Origin: Prorocentrum cordatum
Taxonomy: Eukaryota; Sar; Dinophyceae; Prorocentrales; Prorocentraceae
Direction: 5' to 3'
NCBI GenBank assembly: GCA_963575745.1
Contig: CAUYUJ010019093.1
Span: forward strand, 263,854 to 327,853
Length of the DNA: 64,000 nt
Under the pieces are notes generated by a model. The model was not told the origin of the DNA. It ran no database searches and saw only the letters and a list, made by a program, of their open reading frames with translations. Within the stretch, counting starts at the first letter, position 1, and each line of letters starts with the position of its first letter. Both the position numbers and the translations under genes were made by a program. Shown here one piece after another: positions 10,931 through 20,901 of this stretch.

Positions 10931-11646
10931 AGCCTCTTTCATCGGCACATCCGTGCGCGTCACGAGCCGAGCCGAGCACCCGCGCGTCGGGGGCGCCGAC
11001 CAGGGGGAGGAGGAGGAACGAGGACCACTGTAAACCCAAGGCCCATCAAGGATGCTGCGTGAAACCCTCCCTTCGAATTCCCTCTTCATAGCTCCCTTCA
11101 AGAATGCTTCATTGATTCATTGTGGGAAGTGCCACATTAAAAGACAGCCGTTGGAGCACCGTCAATCGCAGCAAAACGCGTTCCTGGGACTTCAACGCCA
11201 CGACTCAAAATGACTGTTGCGTCCAGACGATCTCGGAATCGCACCAAAACGCACAGCGAATCAACGTGACTGCTGAGTCCGGACATTCCTGAATCGTGAC
11301 AGAACACCAGTCCTTGGACTTCGGCCCTGCGAAAATTTAAGCTGCTGCAAACTATTCAAACGAATGCGCGCGGGGCTAGGGCGAGAGCCACGTTTTGAAA
11401 AGGGGCCTCCCTCTATCCTTGAAGCAGGTGCGAACCGTAAATAGGATGCGCGCGGCGCGAAGACGAATGCCGCGGTTTGAAAAGGATCCGCCATCCATCC
11501 TGGAAACTGTTGGGAACTTTTGAAATGAATGCGCGCAACGCTCAGACGAGAGCCAACGTGCTGAAAAGGAGCAGCCGTCCATGCTAGAAGTTCGTGCAGA
11601 CTTTTAAAACGAATATGCGGGGGCGCCGAGACGAGAGCCACAGTTT

Positions 11647-11840
11647 TCGGGAGCGGCCAAGAGGGGGGTGTCCAAGAGGGGGGGGTGCAAATCATGACCG
11701 GCGGCATGTGCGCGGCCCAGCGGGGGGACCAGGGACGTAATGAAATAAGAAGAGGCGCCATGAAATCTGGGGAAATATCATGGCCCCCGCCATGAATCCC
11801 CCCCCCCCCTAGTCATCACCCCCCTCTTTTCCTCTCCCGA
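11647..11840 (+). mobile_element. TCGGG-type MITE, family F7, copy a
   Basis: A complete 194-bp element with ends TCGGGAGCGGCCAAGAGGGG and CCCCCTCTTTTCCTCTCCCGA. The target duplication is AGTTT at 11642-11646 and 11841-11845. The interior has CAAATCATGACCGGCGGCAT and the small palindrome ATCATGGCCCCCGCCATGA. It sits inside one 85-bp unit of F8 copy b. Confidence 0.9.
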
Positions 11841-11850
11841 AGTTTGAAAA

Positions 11851-12045
11851 TCGGGTCGGGCGAAAGGGGGGGATAGCAAAGGGGGGGTTTGAGAATCAGC
11901 TCACGTAGATGATTTTCCTGGCGCCTCCCGGCGCCGGAAGCGGCCATGTATCGAGGAATGGGCCCCTCGGTGAGGTCGAAACCAGCTACATGCAGCAAAT
12001 TTCGTAACCCCCCCTTTCCCAATCCCCCCCTTTCGCCCGGCCCGA
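11851..12045 (+). mobile_element. TCGGG-type MITE, family F12, copy a
   Basis: A complete 195-bp element with ends TCGGGTCGGGCGAAAGGGGG and CCCCCTTTCGCCCGGCCCGA; the inverted repeat extends ~36 bp. The target duplication GAAAA is perfect at 11846-11850 and 12046-12050. It lies immediately beside the F7 copy. The interior (GAATCAGCTCAC.TAG, GGCGCC) resembles 57300-57440. Confidence 0.9.
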
Positions 12046-12180
12046 GAAAAGGAACCGCCTTCCATCCTTAGAGTGCGTTGCAGATCTTGAGCTTCAACGA
12101 CATGGTGCGGGAGTCTCGGGCGACACGCCCGGCCCGCTCTACGCACCGACGCGTCTGGGGGTACGACAGCGAAAGGTTGC

Positions 12181-12426
12181 TCCCCGATCAATGCTTGCAC
12201 CGAAGGGGTCCTAGCGGATATTGAAAGCTTTGGCGAACATATCCCGCCGATGTTGGTGGCCGGCTGAGTTTGCCGGGTTCCTGGTTATTGGTTCGGGCCC
12301 GATATCGGTGGGTTCTGGGTTCCCGGGTTCCCGTTGGATCTCCTTATCGATCTCTTTATCGATCCATCAAACCATCCACTGACTGGGTTTTCTCTGGTGT
12401 ACTTATGTAATATGTGCGTCTATATA
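12181..12426. other. unassigned
   Basis: Includes short repeated words GGGTTC(C) and ATCGATC.CTTTATCGATC. No gene seen. Confidence 0.4.
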
Positions 12427-12467
12427 CTAGAACGATCGCGCGCACTTCGCGCGCGCTCAAGTTCTAG
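12427..12467. repeat. CTAGAAC hairpin, copy a
   Basis: CTAGAAC and GTTCTAG enclose ATCGCGCGC and GCGCGCGCT around a TTC core; the arms include CGCGCGC.CTTCGCGCGCG. An almost identical 41-bp hairpin occurs at 22592-22632, also preceded by TATATA. Confidence 0.8.
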
Positions 12468-12549
12468 CTAGCTCGAAGGATACACGTAATTAGCGGAGGG
12501 AAGAAGAGAGGTCAGCGGGCAGGCAACCTGGTCGAATTAGCCACGATTG

Positions 12550-12625
12550 CGTCCCTCGTCCGTCGTCCTTCGTCGTCGCCATCCTCGTCGCCGTCATCTG
12601 CGTCGTCGTCCGTCGTCCGAGGTGC
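12550..12625. repeat. CGTC/GTC-rich tract
   Basis: Imperfect GTC repeats (CGTCCGTCGTCC, CGTCGTCGCC). Confidence 0.75.
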
Positions 12626-12699
12626 TCTTCGTGGCCAAGGCGGGCTTCGTCTCGAAATTCTTGTCCAAACGCACCCCTGGGCATCGCAGTTTTGTTTGC

Positions 12700-13650
12700 A
12701 TATTGGGCTGTCTGGAAAGCCTTTTGGGCGTCTCGGGAGCGTCGGGGGGGGGTCTTGCGAGTTACGTAGGGCTTCCTGTTGGGCTCCCGGGAGCCCAGGG
12801 CTGGAAATGTCTGTTCGGTCCCAACCTGGACCGCTGGGCTCTTGGGGGCCTCTTTCCAGCCTCCTGGATGCTGCTTGGGGCCGCCAGGGGACCTCTTGGG
12901 GGCCTCTTGGGTTCTCGTGGGGCCTCCTCGGAGCATCCTGGACTGCTTCTTGAAGTCGTCATGGGACTTCGTGGCATGTCTTCGGGGGCCTCTTAGAAAG
13001 AGTTTTGACGCCTTGTGGGTGTCGTCTCGGGGCCTCTTCTGGGCTTCTTGGGGGCTTCTTGGGGCCTCTTGGAGGCCTCTTGAGGCCTCTTGGGACTTCC
13101 TGGGGGCCTCTTGGGGCTTCTTGGGGGCATCTTGGGGCGGAGAGCTTGATTTTTCAGTTCGCGTTCTCTCTCTCCGGCCCCTCTTGGGGCCTTCTTGGGG
13201 CCCTCTTGCGCCGTCTTGGGCGGCTCTGGGGCCGTCTCGGGGCTCTCTTGGGCCGTCTTGGGGGCCTCTTGGGCCGTCTTGGAGCGGTCTTGGGAGCCTC
13301 TTGGGCAGTGCTCTAGCGCCGGAACCACGAAACAGCGAATGCAAAAAACTCTATGAACAGAAACAGTGGAAATCAACGATTTTGCCCTCTCGGGGCGGTC
13401 TTGGGCGGCTTCTCATTAAAGGCCTCGTGGGGCACCTTGGGGGCCGCTGGGGCTGTTTGAAACACATCGCGCGTCGCCAGAGACCCCTGGAGGGCGTCTT
13501 CGGGGTGTCTCGAGACCGTCTGGGGCCGCCGGGATTGCTGTCCGAGGGCTCCCTGGGGCGATGTTGGGCCTCCCACAGGGGCGCCCGGTCCCCGGGCCCC
13601 ACATCTGCGGTTGAGGTTCCGGCCCGTGGCCCCCGGGCCAGGTGAGGGAT
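12700..13650 (+). repeat. CTTGGG higher-order array, block 3
   Basis: The same motif as 1-3390. The punctuating module is near 13320-13385 (GAACAGAAACAGTGG..ATCAACGATTTTGCC) and the second spacer near 12800 and 13143. Confidence 0.8.
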
Positions 13651-13947
13651 GAAGGGGCCCAAGGACACACAAATAAAGACACACAAATAAAACTACTCCC
13701 CATACTTTCCCATTGTTTCTGGGTGTTTGTCTTCCCTCCCACCTCCCATATTTTCCCATATTTTCTGGGGGATCGACGATTCATTGTGTCTGTTTGTGTT
13801 TTGTCACTCCTGAAAGGAGGCGAGACCGAAGGGCGGTGCGGCGTGCGCGCCAGCTCTGCCGAGCCGCCTCTGCCGCGCGACGGCGGCGGCAGCGCACACC
13901 GGAAGCCCCGTCGGGCGGGCCCTGCTGGCTCCCGCCCCCCCTTAGGA

Positions 13948-14136
13948 GAACAAAAAGTGGCATAAACATAGAAACTCGGAGGTCCGCGCGGATTTCTCGG
14001 ATCGGCGCTGGGGCCCCCCGGCGGCGCCTCCGGCGCCGCCCATGGCGCGCTCCGCGCGCCAGGGAGGGGGTTCCAGCGCCAATCCGAGAAATCCGCGCGG
14101 ACCTCAGAGTTTTTATGTTTATGCCACTTTTTGTTC
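13948..14136 (-). mobile_element. H1 nested-hairpin foldback, copy b
   Basis: GAACAAAAAGTGGCATAAAC at the left mirrors the right end ATGCCACTTTTTGTTC. The internal hairpins come in the reverse order with TCC loops (GGCGGCGCC-TCC, then TGGCGCGC-TCC), so the element is inverted relative to copy a. The arms carry GGAGGTCC..TTTCTCGGATC instead of the copy a sequence but remain complementary to each other. Confidence 0.88.
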
Positions 14137-14149
14137 CCCTACACGTCCC

Positions 14150-14500
14150 CTACCAAAGGACGGGGAGCAGGAGGCAGAGAGGAGGGGCAGAGGGAGAGGA
14201 GGATGGGGAGGAGACGAGGGCGCCGGGAACGGGGAGCAGGAAGAGCAGGAAGAGGGAGAATGGAAAGGAGGCGAGGGCGCTGGGAACAGAGAGCAGGAAG
14301 TATAGAGGAGGAAGAGGAAGATGAGGATGGAGAGGAGAGGAGGGCGCCAGGAACGGGGAGCAAGAGTCATAGAGGAGGAAGAGGAGGAGGAGGAGAACGG
14401 AGAGGAGATGAGGGCGCCAGATACGGGGAGAAGGAGGCATAGAGGAGGAAGAGGAAGAAGTGGATGGAGAGGAGAGGAGGGCGCCAGGAACGGGCTCCCT
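14150..14500 (+). repeat. GA-rich tandem repeat, ~57-69-bp units
   Basis: Units begin GGGCGCC(G/A)GGAACGGGGAGCA near 14219, 14276, 14343, 14411 and 14480. Each is followed by GGAGGAAGAGGA-type sequence. Confidence 0.75.
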
Positions 14501-14548
14501 GCCTGCCCTCCGCCCCTCCCTCTCCCCTTCTCCGCACCAGGCACTCCT

Positions 14549-14764
14549 TACATGGCCCGACGCGAGAGGCAGGAGCCGGACGATCTCTGAGACCTCGGCG
14601 GAGCCCAACTCGAGCTGGATGCAGTTGCTCTCTGATTTCGTCGAGATCTGGAGGCCGCACCCCCTCCTGACTGTGACGCTGGAGACGCCAGATCGGGCCA
14701 TGAACTGGCTGGAGAGTCCCGGGGTTGTGCGCTGCAAGGTCGTCGAGGATGGCCCCAGCAGGTT
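14549..14764 (+). CDS. possible orphan exon, function unknown
   Basis: A pyrimidine tract (CTCCCTCTCCCCTTCTCCGC) ends in ACCAG before a 70-residue open stretch with strongly GC-biased third positions. The plus-strand frame contains SSWMQLLSDFVEIW and MNWLESPGVVRCKVVEDG, then reaches CCCCAGCAG/GTTG, a possible donor. The complementary strand is also open and protein-like (GCGLQISTKSESNCIQLELG), so the coding strand is undecided. No family recognised and no neighbouring exon found; it could be chance. Confidence 0.22.
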
Positions 14765-15125
14765 GTCCTTACCAACTTGGGGCCGTCTCCAGCGGAGCGC
14801 CCTGGGCGAGGTGAGGTCGGCAAGCGCGACACCTGGTGGCTGCCTGCGCACAGCCCAAAATCTTATCACTTGTTGGCACGGCCGATGGGTACGGAAAAAG
14901 ATGAGCACACTGCACCAAAACCAACGATTTTCCAAAACGACAGCGGGCGCCCGTGGGCTGGCGCCTTTTCTGCCCCAGGTGGACAACGTCGGCAGCGATG
15001 CACGCAGTGGGTTCAATTCCCCAGCCTTCCTGTGCCTACTCCGATCGCACCGGGCTAGGCCGCCAAGCCCCCTTCCCCGCGCCCCCCACCACCTGCGCTG
15101 GATGAGGGGGGAAGGTGAGGGGCGA

Positions 15126-15323
15126 CGATAGGGGGGGACTGGCATGAGGGGGCGATGTGTCGACCTGGAATCGGCGATGCATCGCCATCAGACCGGCGAC
15201 GGGCCACCGACACCGAACCCTCACGCTCCCGAGCGGGGTGGGGCTCTCAGGCCCCCAGCGGCGATCGATGGGTGCTTGGGGGTCGATGCCTCCTCCCCCC
15301 CTATGCCTGTCCACCCCTATCGT
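15126..15323. mobile_element. F11 foldback, copy a
   Basis: CGATAGGGGGGGACTGGCAT...GTGTCGACC at the left mirrors GGTCGATGCC...CTATCGTTGCC at the right. The interior has GGAATCGGCGATGCATCGCC. The sister copy is at 21744. Confidence 0.65.
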
Positions 15324-15338
15324 TGCCTCCGAGAAAGA

Positions 15339-15852
15339 TCGGGCATGGGCAGAACCGCCTTTCGTAAAGTGTGGCTTAGTGAGAAACGGCCTCGGGCCCA
15401 AAGCTGGCGGGCGCAGGCCTGGAGAATGACGGCCGCGGCGCCCCCTCGAGAACTGAAGACGGACGATTCACTGCACTGGAGGTCCATGCCAAGAAGCACC
15501 TTGCTCGCCGCCAAGGTGCCCTGGGCTTCTTGGGTTCCGATGGCTTTTGCGATGGAAGGCGTGATGCTCCCGCGCTGGAAATCCATGGACGTCTTGGGGT
15601 CTCAGGGTTGGGTTTCTCGTGGAAGGTTTCTTGTGGCCCGGCCCCTACAGGGCAGTTTTCAATACATCGGATTTGTTTAATATATGATTTGTGATACATG
15701 ATCAGTTTATCAATACATCTATGCAAGAACTCATCGTTGCTTTTGATACTGAACCCCTGCATGTTTAATACATGATCCGCACGCGGAGCATGTATAAAAA
15801 ACGGCACTGTACTGTAATCGACGTGTCAGGGTGGGGGCTTTGTCCACCCCGA
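15339..15852 (+). mobile_element. F5 MITE, copy b, split by an insertion
   Basis: The left part runs TCGGGCATGGGCAGAACC to GGACGATTCACT (15471). The right part resumes at ~15813 with AATCGACGTGTCAGG and ends GTCCACCCCGA. The ~340 bp between them are an inverted F6-related piece plus an AT-richer segment. Flanks (AAAGA/CAGGA) do not match, so no target duplication survives. Confidence 0.6.
15472..15812 (-). mobile_element. F6 element, copy c, plus adjoining repeat
   Basis: 15473-15650 is the reverse complement of the F6 copy at 19496 (TGGAGGTCCATGCCAAGAAG ... GGTCTCAGGGTTGGGTTTCT). 15670-15800 (CATCGTTGCTTTTGATACTG, TTAATACATGATCCGCACGC) recurs at 46780-46915. Together they interrupt the F5 copy. 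Confidence 0.6.
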
Positions 15853-15949
15853 CAGGAGGGCGGGGGAGGGGTGAGCACGTGGAAGACGAGGGCGAGGAGG
15901 ACGCGCAGGCAGAGACTCGAGAGAGGAGCGGCAGGACGAGCAGGCGAGG

Positions 15950-16145
15950 GGGAGGAGGAGGAGGAGGAGGAGGAGGAGGAGGAGGAGGAGGAGGAGGAGG
16001 AGGAGGAGGAGGAGGAGGAGGAGGAGGAGGAGAGGAGGAGGAGGAGGAGGAGAAGGAGGAGGAGGAGAAGAGGAGGAGGAGGAGGAAGGAGAAGGAGGAG
16101 GAGGAGGAGAGGAGGAGGAGGAGGAGGAGGTAGGAGAAGGAGGAG
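15950..16145 (+). repeat. (GGA)n microsatellite
   Basis: ~190 bp of GGA with occasional GAA or GGG interruptions. Confidence 0.95.
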
Positions 16146-16269
16146 AAGTACGAGGGAGGGGAGGCCCTCCCAGGGCCGAGGCTGGGGGCGGCGGGCACAC
16201 CGCGTGGGAGGCCTCCTCGGCGCCGCCCTCGGAACAGTTGTCCTCCGGCTCCGGGGGGCTGGGCGTGCT

Positions 16270-16340
16270 CTTCCTCCTCCTCCTCCTCCTCCTCCTCCTT
16301 CGCCTCCTCCTCCTCCGCCTCCTCCTCCTCCGCCCAGAGG
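16270..16340 (+). repeat. (CCT)n microsatellite
   Basis: Imperfect CCT/CGC tract. With the GGA tract at 15950 it forms a potential large inverted repeat ~130 bp apart. Confidence 0.85.
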
Positions 16341-16740
16341 CGGGGGCGGCACGAGACAAGCTCGCCGAGGGCAAGGTCGCCGCGGGCCGGGCAGGCTCTG
16401 ACGGGCGGGCGAGGCATGGACGAGTGCGTGCGCTGTCCAGCCGAACGGGGAGCACCAGTCTGCTCCACGTAACGGTGACCCTTACCAACGGTGGCCTTTG
16501 GTGCGCTGCTGTCCGGGGGGTAGAAAACGCTCCCGGATGATGTCGGAGGATCGCGCCGCATCGCCGATACGACGGCGATGAGGCTCCATTTGGAGTTCGG
16601 TTTTCTCGGGGCACAACTCGCCTGGCGAAGGACCCAACCATATGCACCTGTGAATACCGCAAGGCAGTTGGGCCGCAAGAGGGGGAGCTCCCTTTGGGAC
16701 CACCACACTCGTGAGAGGTGGCAGACGCCAGCGACATGAG
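16341..16740. other. unassigned, with F2 fragment
   Basis: 16537-16590 carries half of an F2 end (GTCGGAGGATCGCGCCGCAT). The remainder is not recognised. Confidence 0.45.
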
Positions 16741-16744
16741 AGCC

Positions 16745-17085
16745 ACGATTGGATGCGGATGTTTCATTTCGGCCTTCTGTGGATCTCCGATGGGGCTTGA
16801 AAAACGTGGCATTGGCGAGCGAAATGGGCCCACGACTGCATGCGGACTTTTTCGTTTCGGTCTTCTCTGGCGCTCCTATCAGGCTTGAAAACCGTGACAG
16901 GGGCGAGCCAAATGAGCCCACGACAGCATGCGAAGTGTTTGATTTCGGCATTCTGTGGAGCTCCTATGGGGCTTGAAAAGTGTGGCCGGGGCGAGCGAAA
17001 TGAGACTACGACTGCATGCGAACTTGTCGATTTCGGCCTCCTGTGGAGTTCCTACTTGGCTTGCTTGAACAGCGTGGCAGGGGCG
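16745..17085 (+). repeat. tandem ~89-bp repeat, four units
   Basis: Units contain GCATGCGAA.TT...GATTTCGGC.TTCTGTGGAG.TCCTA.GGGGCTTGAAAA.CGTGGC..GGGCGAGC.AAATG and start near 16751, 16837, 16926 and 17016. Confidence 0.85.
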
Positions 17086-17458
17086 TGCCAGGGCAGAGGC
17101 GGAGGGAGGAGGCAGAGGAGGAGAGGGGTGACACGGGGCGCTGTCTCTTCGAAACGAGAGCCCAACACTACAAGATGGATGGGACAACAAACGCGGCCAT
17201 GCTTTGGAATTGTCTTGGGGCCCGAGGGGAGACCTCGCCTGCGCCATGCTTGCCAAAGTGAAAGGGCTCGGGCCAATGCCACTGGTATCGCCTTCAGTCG
17301 TTTGGCCCCAGCAGGGATGCTTCTAATTTCTCGGCCCAGGAGGTGCTGCGAGAGTAAACCCCATCCGAAGGGCAACTGACGCAGAGACTTCAACCAGGAC
17401 CCCGTCCCCACCAGAGCGAGGGACGCCACCCAGAACGAGATTCCAGGAGCCAGGAGTT
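17086..17458. other. unassigned
   Basis: Mixed-composition sequence without recognised repeat or coding features. Confidence 0.4.
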
Positions 17459-17690
17459 GGGCGCCCTAGTTATCCGGGGTAACTCGGGTCCGGGGTAACT
17501 CGGGTTTGGATTCCCGAAAAAGGAACCCGAGTCAGCCCTGACCCGAGTTACCCCTGATGATTCGGGGCTCTGGGCGCCCGAATTATCCGGGGTAACTCGT
17601 GCCTGGGGCAACTCGGGTTCGGAATGCCGAAAAGCGAACCCGAGTTAGCCCTGACCCGAGTTACCCCTGATGATTCGAGGCTCTGAGGGA
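17459..17690. repeat. tandem pair of ~115-bp foldbacks
   Basis: Two units (start ~17461 and ~17576) each read TTATCCGGGGTAACTCG..., GGAACCCGAGT.AGCCCTGAC, CCGAGTTACCCCTGATGATT. The first half of each unit pairs with the second (ACTCGGGTT with AACCCGAGT). Confidence 0.75.
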
Positions 17691-17856
17691 TGGTGAGGGG
17701 GAAGGAGACGGCAGAGGAGGGCAGGAGGACGGACGAGCAGGAGGGGCTCGCAATATAGAAATGCCCGCCCGACCACGGTCCCCGTCGGCATCGCAGCTCC
17801 GCGCCGCCCACAGGCTCCCAGCATCTCCAACCGCGACATGGCTACAACGACGCGAA

Positions 17857-18016
17857 GGTCGGGACAAAATCGGATCGGGATAACTCGAGATCTCTGAGAA
17901 TCGGCGGGTTTGGAGGATGTATTGGGCGCCGCGGCCGCTCCAGAGCGTTCCGGAACGCTCTGGGAGCGCTCCGGAACGCTCTGGAGCGATTTATCCCGAT
18001 CCTAGCCCTGTTTTAA
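17857..18016 (+). mobile_element. F3 foldback, copy a
   Basis: Inverted ATCGGGATAA and TTATCCCGATCC bracket a core with GGGCGCCGCGGCC and palindromic CCAGAGCGTTCCGGAACGCT repeats. The reverse-oriented copy at 52803 is the best reference. Confidence 0.7.
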
Positions 18017-18041
18017 TGGCGCACCATCTACACAGATGATC

Positions 18042-18264
18042 GGGGATCTTCTGACCCGGGTCAATCCAGACCCGGTCAGTCAGGCCTTGCAGAACCCTGC
18101 AAGACTCTGCAAGATCCTGCACCCGAACCCGGGTCAGTGCGAAGGATCCTGCAGAATCCTGCAGGACCCTGCGCCCAAACCCGGTTCAATGCGCCCCTGG
18201 CCCTGCAGGATCCTGCAAGATCGGTCGCTCTGGCTGGACCCCCGTTTGCACTGACCCCCGTCTC
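18042..18264 (+). mobile_element. F4 element, copy a
   Basis: Starts GGGGATCTTCTGACCCGGGT and ends GTTTGCACTGACCCCCGTCT. The interior here is GATCCTGCAGGACCCTGC-type tandem words instead of the CTGCAATGCAGG part seen in other copies. Confidence 0.6.
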
Positions 18265-18352
18265 GAGGAGGAGGAGGAGAAGGAGATGGCATAGGAGGGG
18301 GAGGAGGAGGAGGAGGAGGAGGAGGAGGAGGAGGAGGAGGAGGAGGAGGAGG
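18256..18352 (+). repeat. (GGA)n microsatellite
   Basis: GAGGAGGAGG tract at the F4 end. Confidence 0.9.
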
Positions 18353-19350
18353 CACTGACCCCATTCGCACTGGCAGATGGCGTTCTGGCAGTAGCCCCGG
18401 CCCCTGGTCGACCCGCTGTGGGCTGACCCTCGGCTCCACGAGCGCAAGCACGGTGCCGCTGGCGGCTGCGGCGGCAGCGGAGGCCCCCCGGAGGAATGCG
18501 GGCAGGCCTCTGCTGCCAAGGCGAATCGAGGCGCGCGAGCACTTAGCAGCAGCCGCCGTCTTGCGCAACTCCTGGAAAAGGACGGACCGCCCGCCAGAAG
18601 CATCGCATCAGCCCTCCTCCACCCCGACCGTGGCCCCCTCCCCCCTGAGGGGGGACATGTTTTTTTTTGGGGGGGGGGCGGCGGCTCGAGGGGGGGGGGG
18701 GGGCAGCACATCGACTTCGAATCGTCGATACACCACCGATTGATCGGCGATGGCCCCCGACATCGCAACCGCACGTCCCGCGCGGCCGCTGCACGGCGCC
18801 GCGGCTGGCTTCGCGCGGCGGGCTCCGTTCGACTCGCAGCGTGGGCGCTCCTGGCCACAGTGGCACCCGGATAACACTTGGGGCCCTCGCTCGCTACAGC
18901 ACAGCAAGAGCATGCACAACGGGCCGCCTGGATAAACAGCAGAACTTCTGCACAGAAAGCTACCCATGACAGCACCTGTACCTTGATCACCCATGGCTTA
19001 GATGTCCTTGAAGACGCTGGGGGCGATTTTGTTCCCTGGCTTCAAGATCGACGTTGCTCCTGTTTGTGGGGCAAGTTTGTCTTCCGTTTTGGCATTGCCG
19101 TCTCGCCGAGTTCGGTTCGTTTTGATATCGGTTTCCTAAACATGTTGAATTGCATGGTTTTCCTGTTGATTCTGGCACGTGTTTTCTGTTTGGATTGTTG
19201 CGTTTGTTTCTGTCTTGGGTTGCCGTTCTTCGCTCGACTTGGGCCTGGTCGGTGTCGCTATTGTTTTGTAGTGGGTTGCCGTTATTTCTCTGTCTTGGTC
19301 AACAGCAGCACGAAAAGATGGCAACGACATAAAACACCACCAGTGTTTCT
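18353..19350. other. unassigned
   Basis: 18660-18710 is a G-run region; 18715-18765 resembles the interior of F11. From ~19000 to 19340 the sequence is T-rich and holds an open frame with a hydrophobic stretch, but composition alone explains it. Confidence 0.4.
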
Positions 19351-19450
19351 AAAAAACAAACCCATGGCCCATCGTTCGGAATAAGTGGGTGGAAACATGA
19401 ATCAGGAAGGCTTTGAACATATCTAATAATTGCCGCCCGCCCCATGAAAA
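19351..19450 (+). repeat. dispersed repeat shared with 20575-20700
   Basis: GGCCCATCGTTCGGAATAAG..GGAAACATGAATCAGGAAGG matches ACCCATCGGTCGGAAGAAAT..GGAACATCAATTAGGAGGGC. A related part also lies at 54585-54680. Confidence 0.6.
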
Positions 19451-19495
19451 ATACATAAAACGGAACGCCATCCGATGAATCTGAGACTCCACGAA

Positions 19496-19675
19496 TACAG
19501 TGGAGGGCAGTCCACAAGAAACCTTCCACAAGAAACGCAACCCTGAGACCCGAGGGCGTCCATTGATTGTTGGTGTGGGAACGTCGCGCTTTCCATAGCA
19601 AAATCATCGACACCCAAGGAACGCAGGGCACCCTGGAGGCAAGCTGTGTGTTTCTTGGCATGGGCCTCCACTGTA
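19496..19675 (+). mobile_element. F6 element, copy b
   Basis: TACAGTGGAGGGCAGTCCAC at the left mirrors GGCATGGGCCTCCACTGTA at the right. The interior has ACAAGAAACCTTCCACAAGA and CAGGGCACCCTGGAGGCAAG. ~180 bp, noncoding. Confidence 0.7.
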
Positions 19676-20165
19676 CCACCAAAACTCTACGAAATTAGAG
19701 TCTGTAGCCTACCAGCCGACCTCGTCTCCTGGAACCCTCCTGGCTGGCAAGCAGCTATCCGGAAACCTGCATCCCCTAAGACCCGACGCCACGGAAAAAA
19801 TCTGCATCGCAGGATATCGCCCAAAACATAAGGTAGGAAATCACGAACCGCCACTTCCTACATTTCATATATGCGAAGATATCAAACGAACACGTAACAG
19901 CGAGTAGGGAAGCACGAACCACGCGTTCCGACAATTGACTTGGCCCCGAACCATGCTCTCCTACAACGGATTATCCGACATCGCTGTTCGCTAACACGCC
20001 GTGGGCGCGTGTACGAACACGGGTACGTGCCCTTGATTGGGCAGGGTCGGCCTACGAATCAGACCCGACGGCATGGGCGAGGCGACACGGGGCCCGGACT
20101 CGACCGACAGGCCGCCCCCTCCCAGACGCCAGCGCCGCGTCCACCCCTTACAGCTACCCGTGGGG
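19676..20165. other. unassigned
   Basis: Mixed-composition sequence; nothing recognised. Confidence 0.4.
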
Positions 20166-20280
20166 ACGCCAACACACACACACACACGCACACACACACA
20201 CACACACACACGCACACACGCACACACGCACACACGCACACACGCACACACGCACACACGCACACACACACACACACACT
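20166..20280 (+). repeat. (CA)n / (CACACG)n microsatellite
   Basis: ~110 bp of CA with regularly spaced G (CGCACACA). Confidence 0.95.
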
Positions 20281-20485
20281 TTTTGCGTCGGCGGCGAGGC
20301 AGGGGTCGTCGGCGCCAGCGAAAGGGCCCAAACGGGGACGCCGTGGAAGCGAATTGTGCCACCATGCGGAGGACGCGGCCGACAAATGGAGCGGGAGGGG
20401 AGCGAGCCGCTCAGGGGGACGGGTCACGCCCCGAGCGAGTGTCGCGGCCAGCCCCGCCGGCGGGCCCGCCTGCGGTGGCGGGGCG

Positions 20486-20868
20486 CAGCTAATACACAGA
20501 CACACGCTCCAAGATGTCCCACGCTGTCCCGTCTTTCCTGGATTTCCCTCTCCCCCGTCCATGTCCCATCGTTCCCCGTGTTTCCTTACCCATCGGTCGG
20601 AAGAAATTGGTAGGAACATCAATTAGGAGGGCGTTGAAAGTAGATTGGGCTTCCGCGCGCCCCCTAAGATGACGGAAAAGGCGAAGCCACTCGATCATTG
20701 AAGTAGGAAGACGCTTAAAATAAATTTGAGTGTAAAACCAAATATACCTACTTTCGACGACCGACGTAAATACAGACACACACACAACAAGATGTCCCAC
20801 GCTTTCCAGTCTGTCTTGGGGTTCCCTCTGCCCATGTCCATGTCCCATCGTTTCCCATGTTTTCTTAG
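20486..20868 (+). repeat. ~95-bp direct repeats flanking a 190-bp segment
   Basis: AATACACAGACACACGCTCC..AAGATGTCCCACGCTGTCCC (from 20491) is repeated as AATACAGACACACACACAAC..AAGATGTCCCACGCTTTCCA (from 20772). Both end in TCCCATCGTT(T)CCC. The intervening part contains GCGAAGCCACTCGATCATTG, which is repeated at 54588. Confidence 0.65.
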
Positions 20869-20901
20869 GGAAGATCTGCGTGCATGTATAGAGCCCTCCT
20901 A

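Larger units (their letters stand above)
10990..12180 (-). mobile_element. F8 composite repeat element, copy b (interrupted)
   Basis: Has the same layout as copy a: GGAGGAGGAGGAACGAGGAC, then CACTGTAAACCC, a unique part with ACAGCGAATCAACGT, and tandem ~85-bp units (11340-11646). It resumes at 12046 with GAAAAGGAACCGCC and the end module GAGTCTCGGGCGACACGCCC. The gap at 11647-12045 is two MITE insertions, so the element is older than both. Confidence 0.7.

Noticed and set aside
15950-16340. GGA tract followed by CCT tract as a deliberate foldback element
   Set aside because: Simple repeats pair by composition alone. There are no conserved ends and no second copy with the same arrangement.
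18878-19384. 168-codon frame with a hydrophobic stretch, possible membrane protein
   Set aside because: The region is T-rich, which by itself yields Phe/Leu/Cys/Val runs. No start context, homologue or codon bias supports it.
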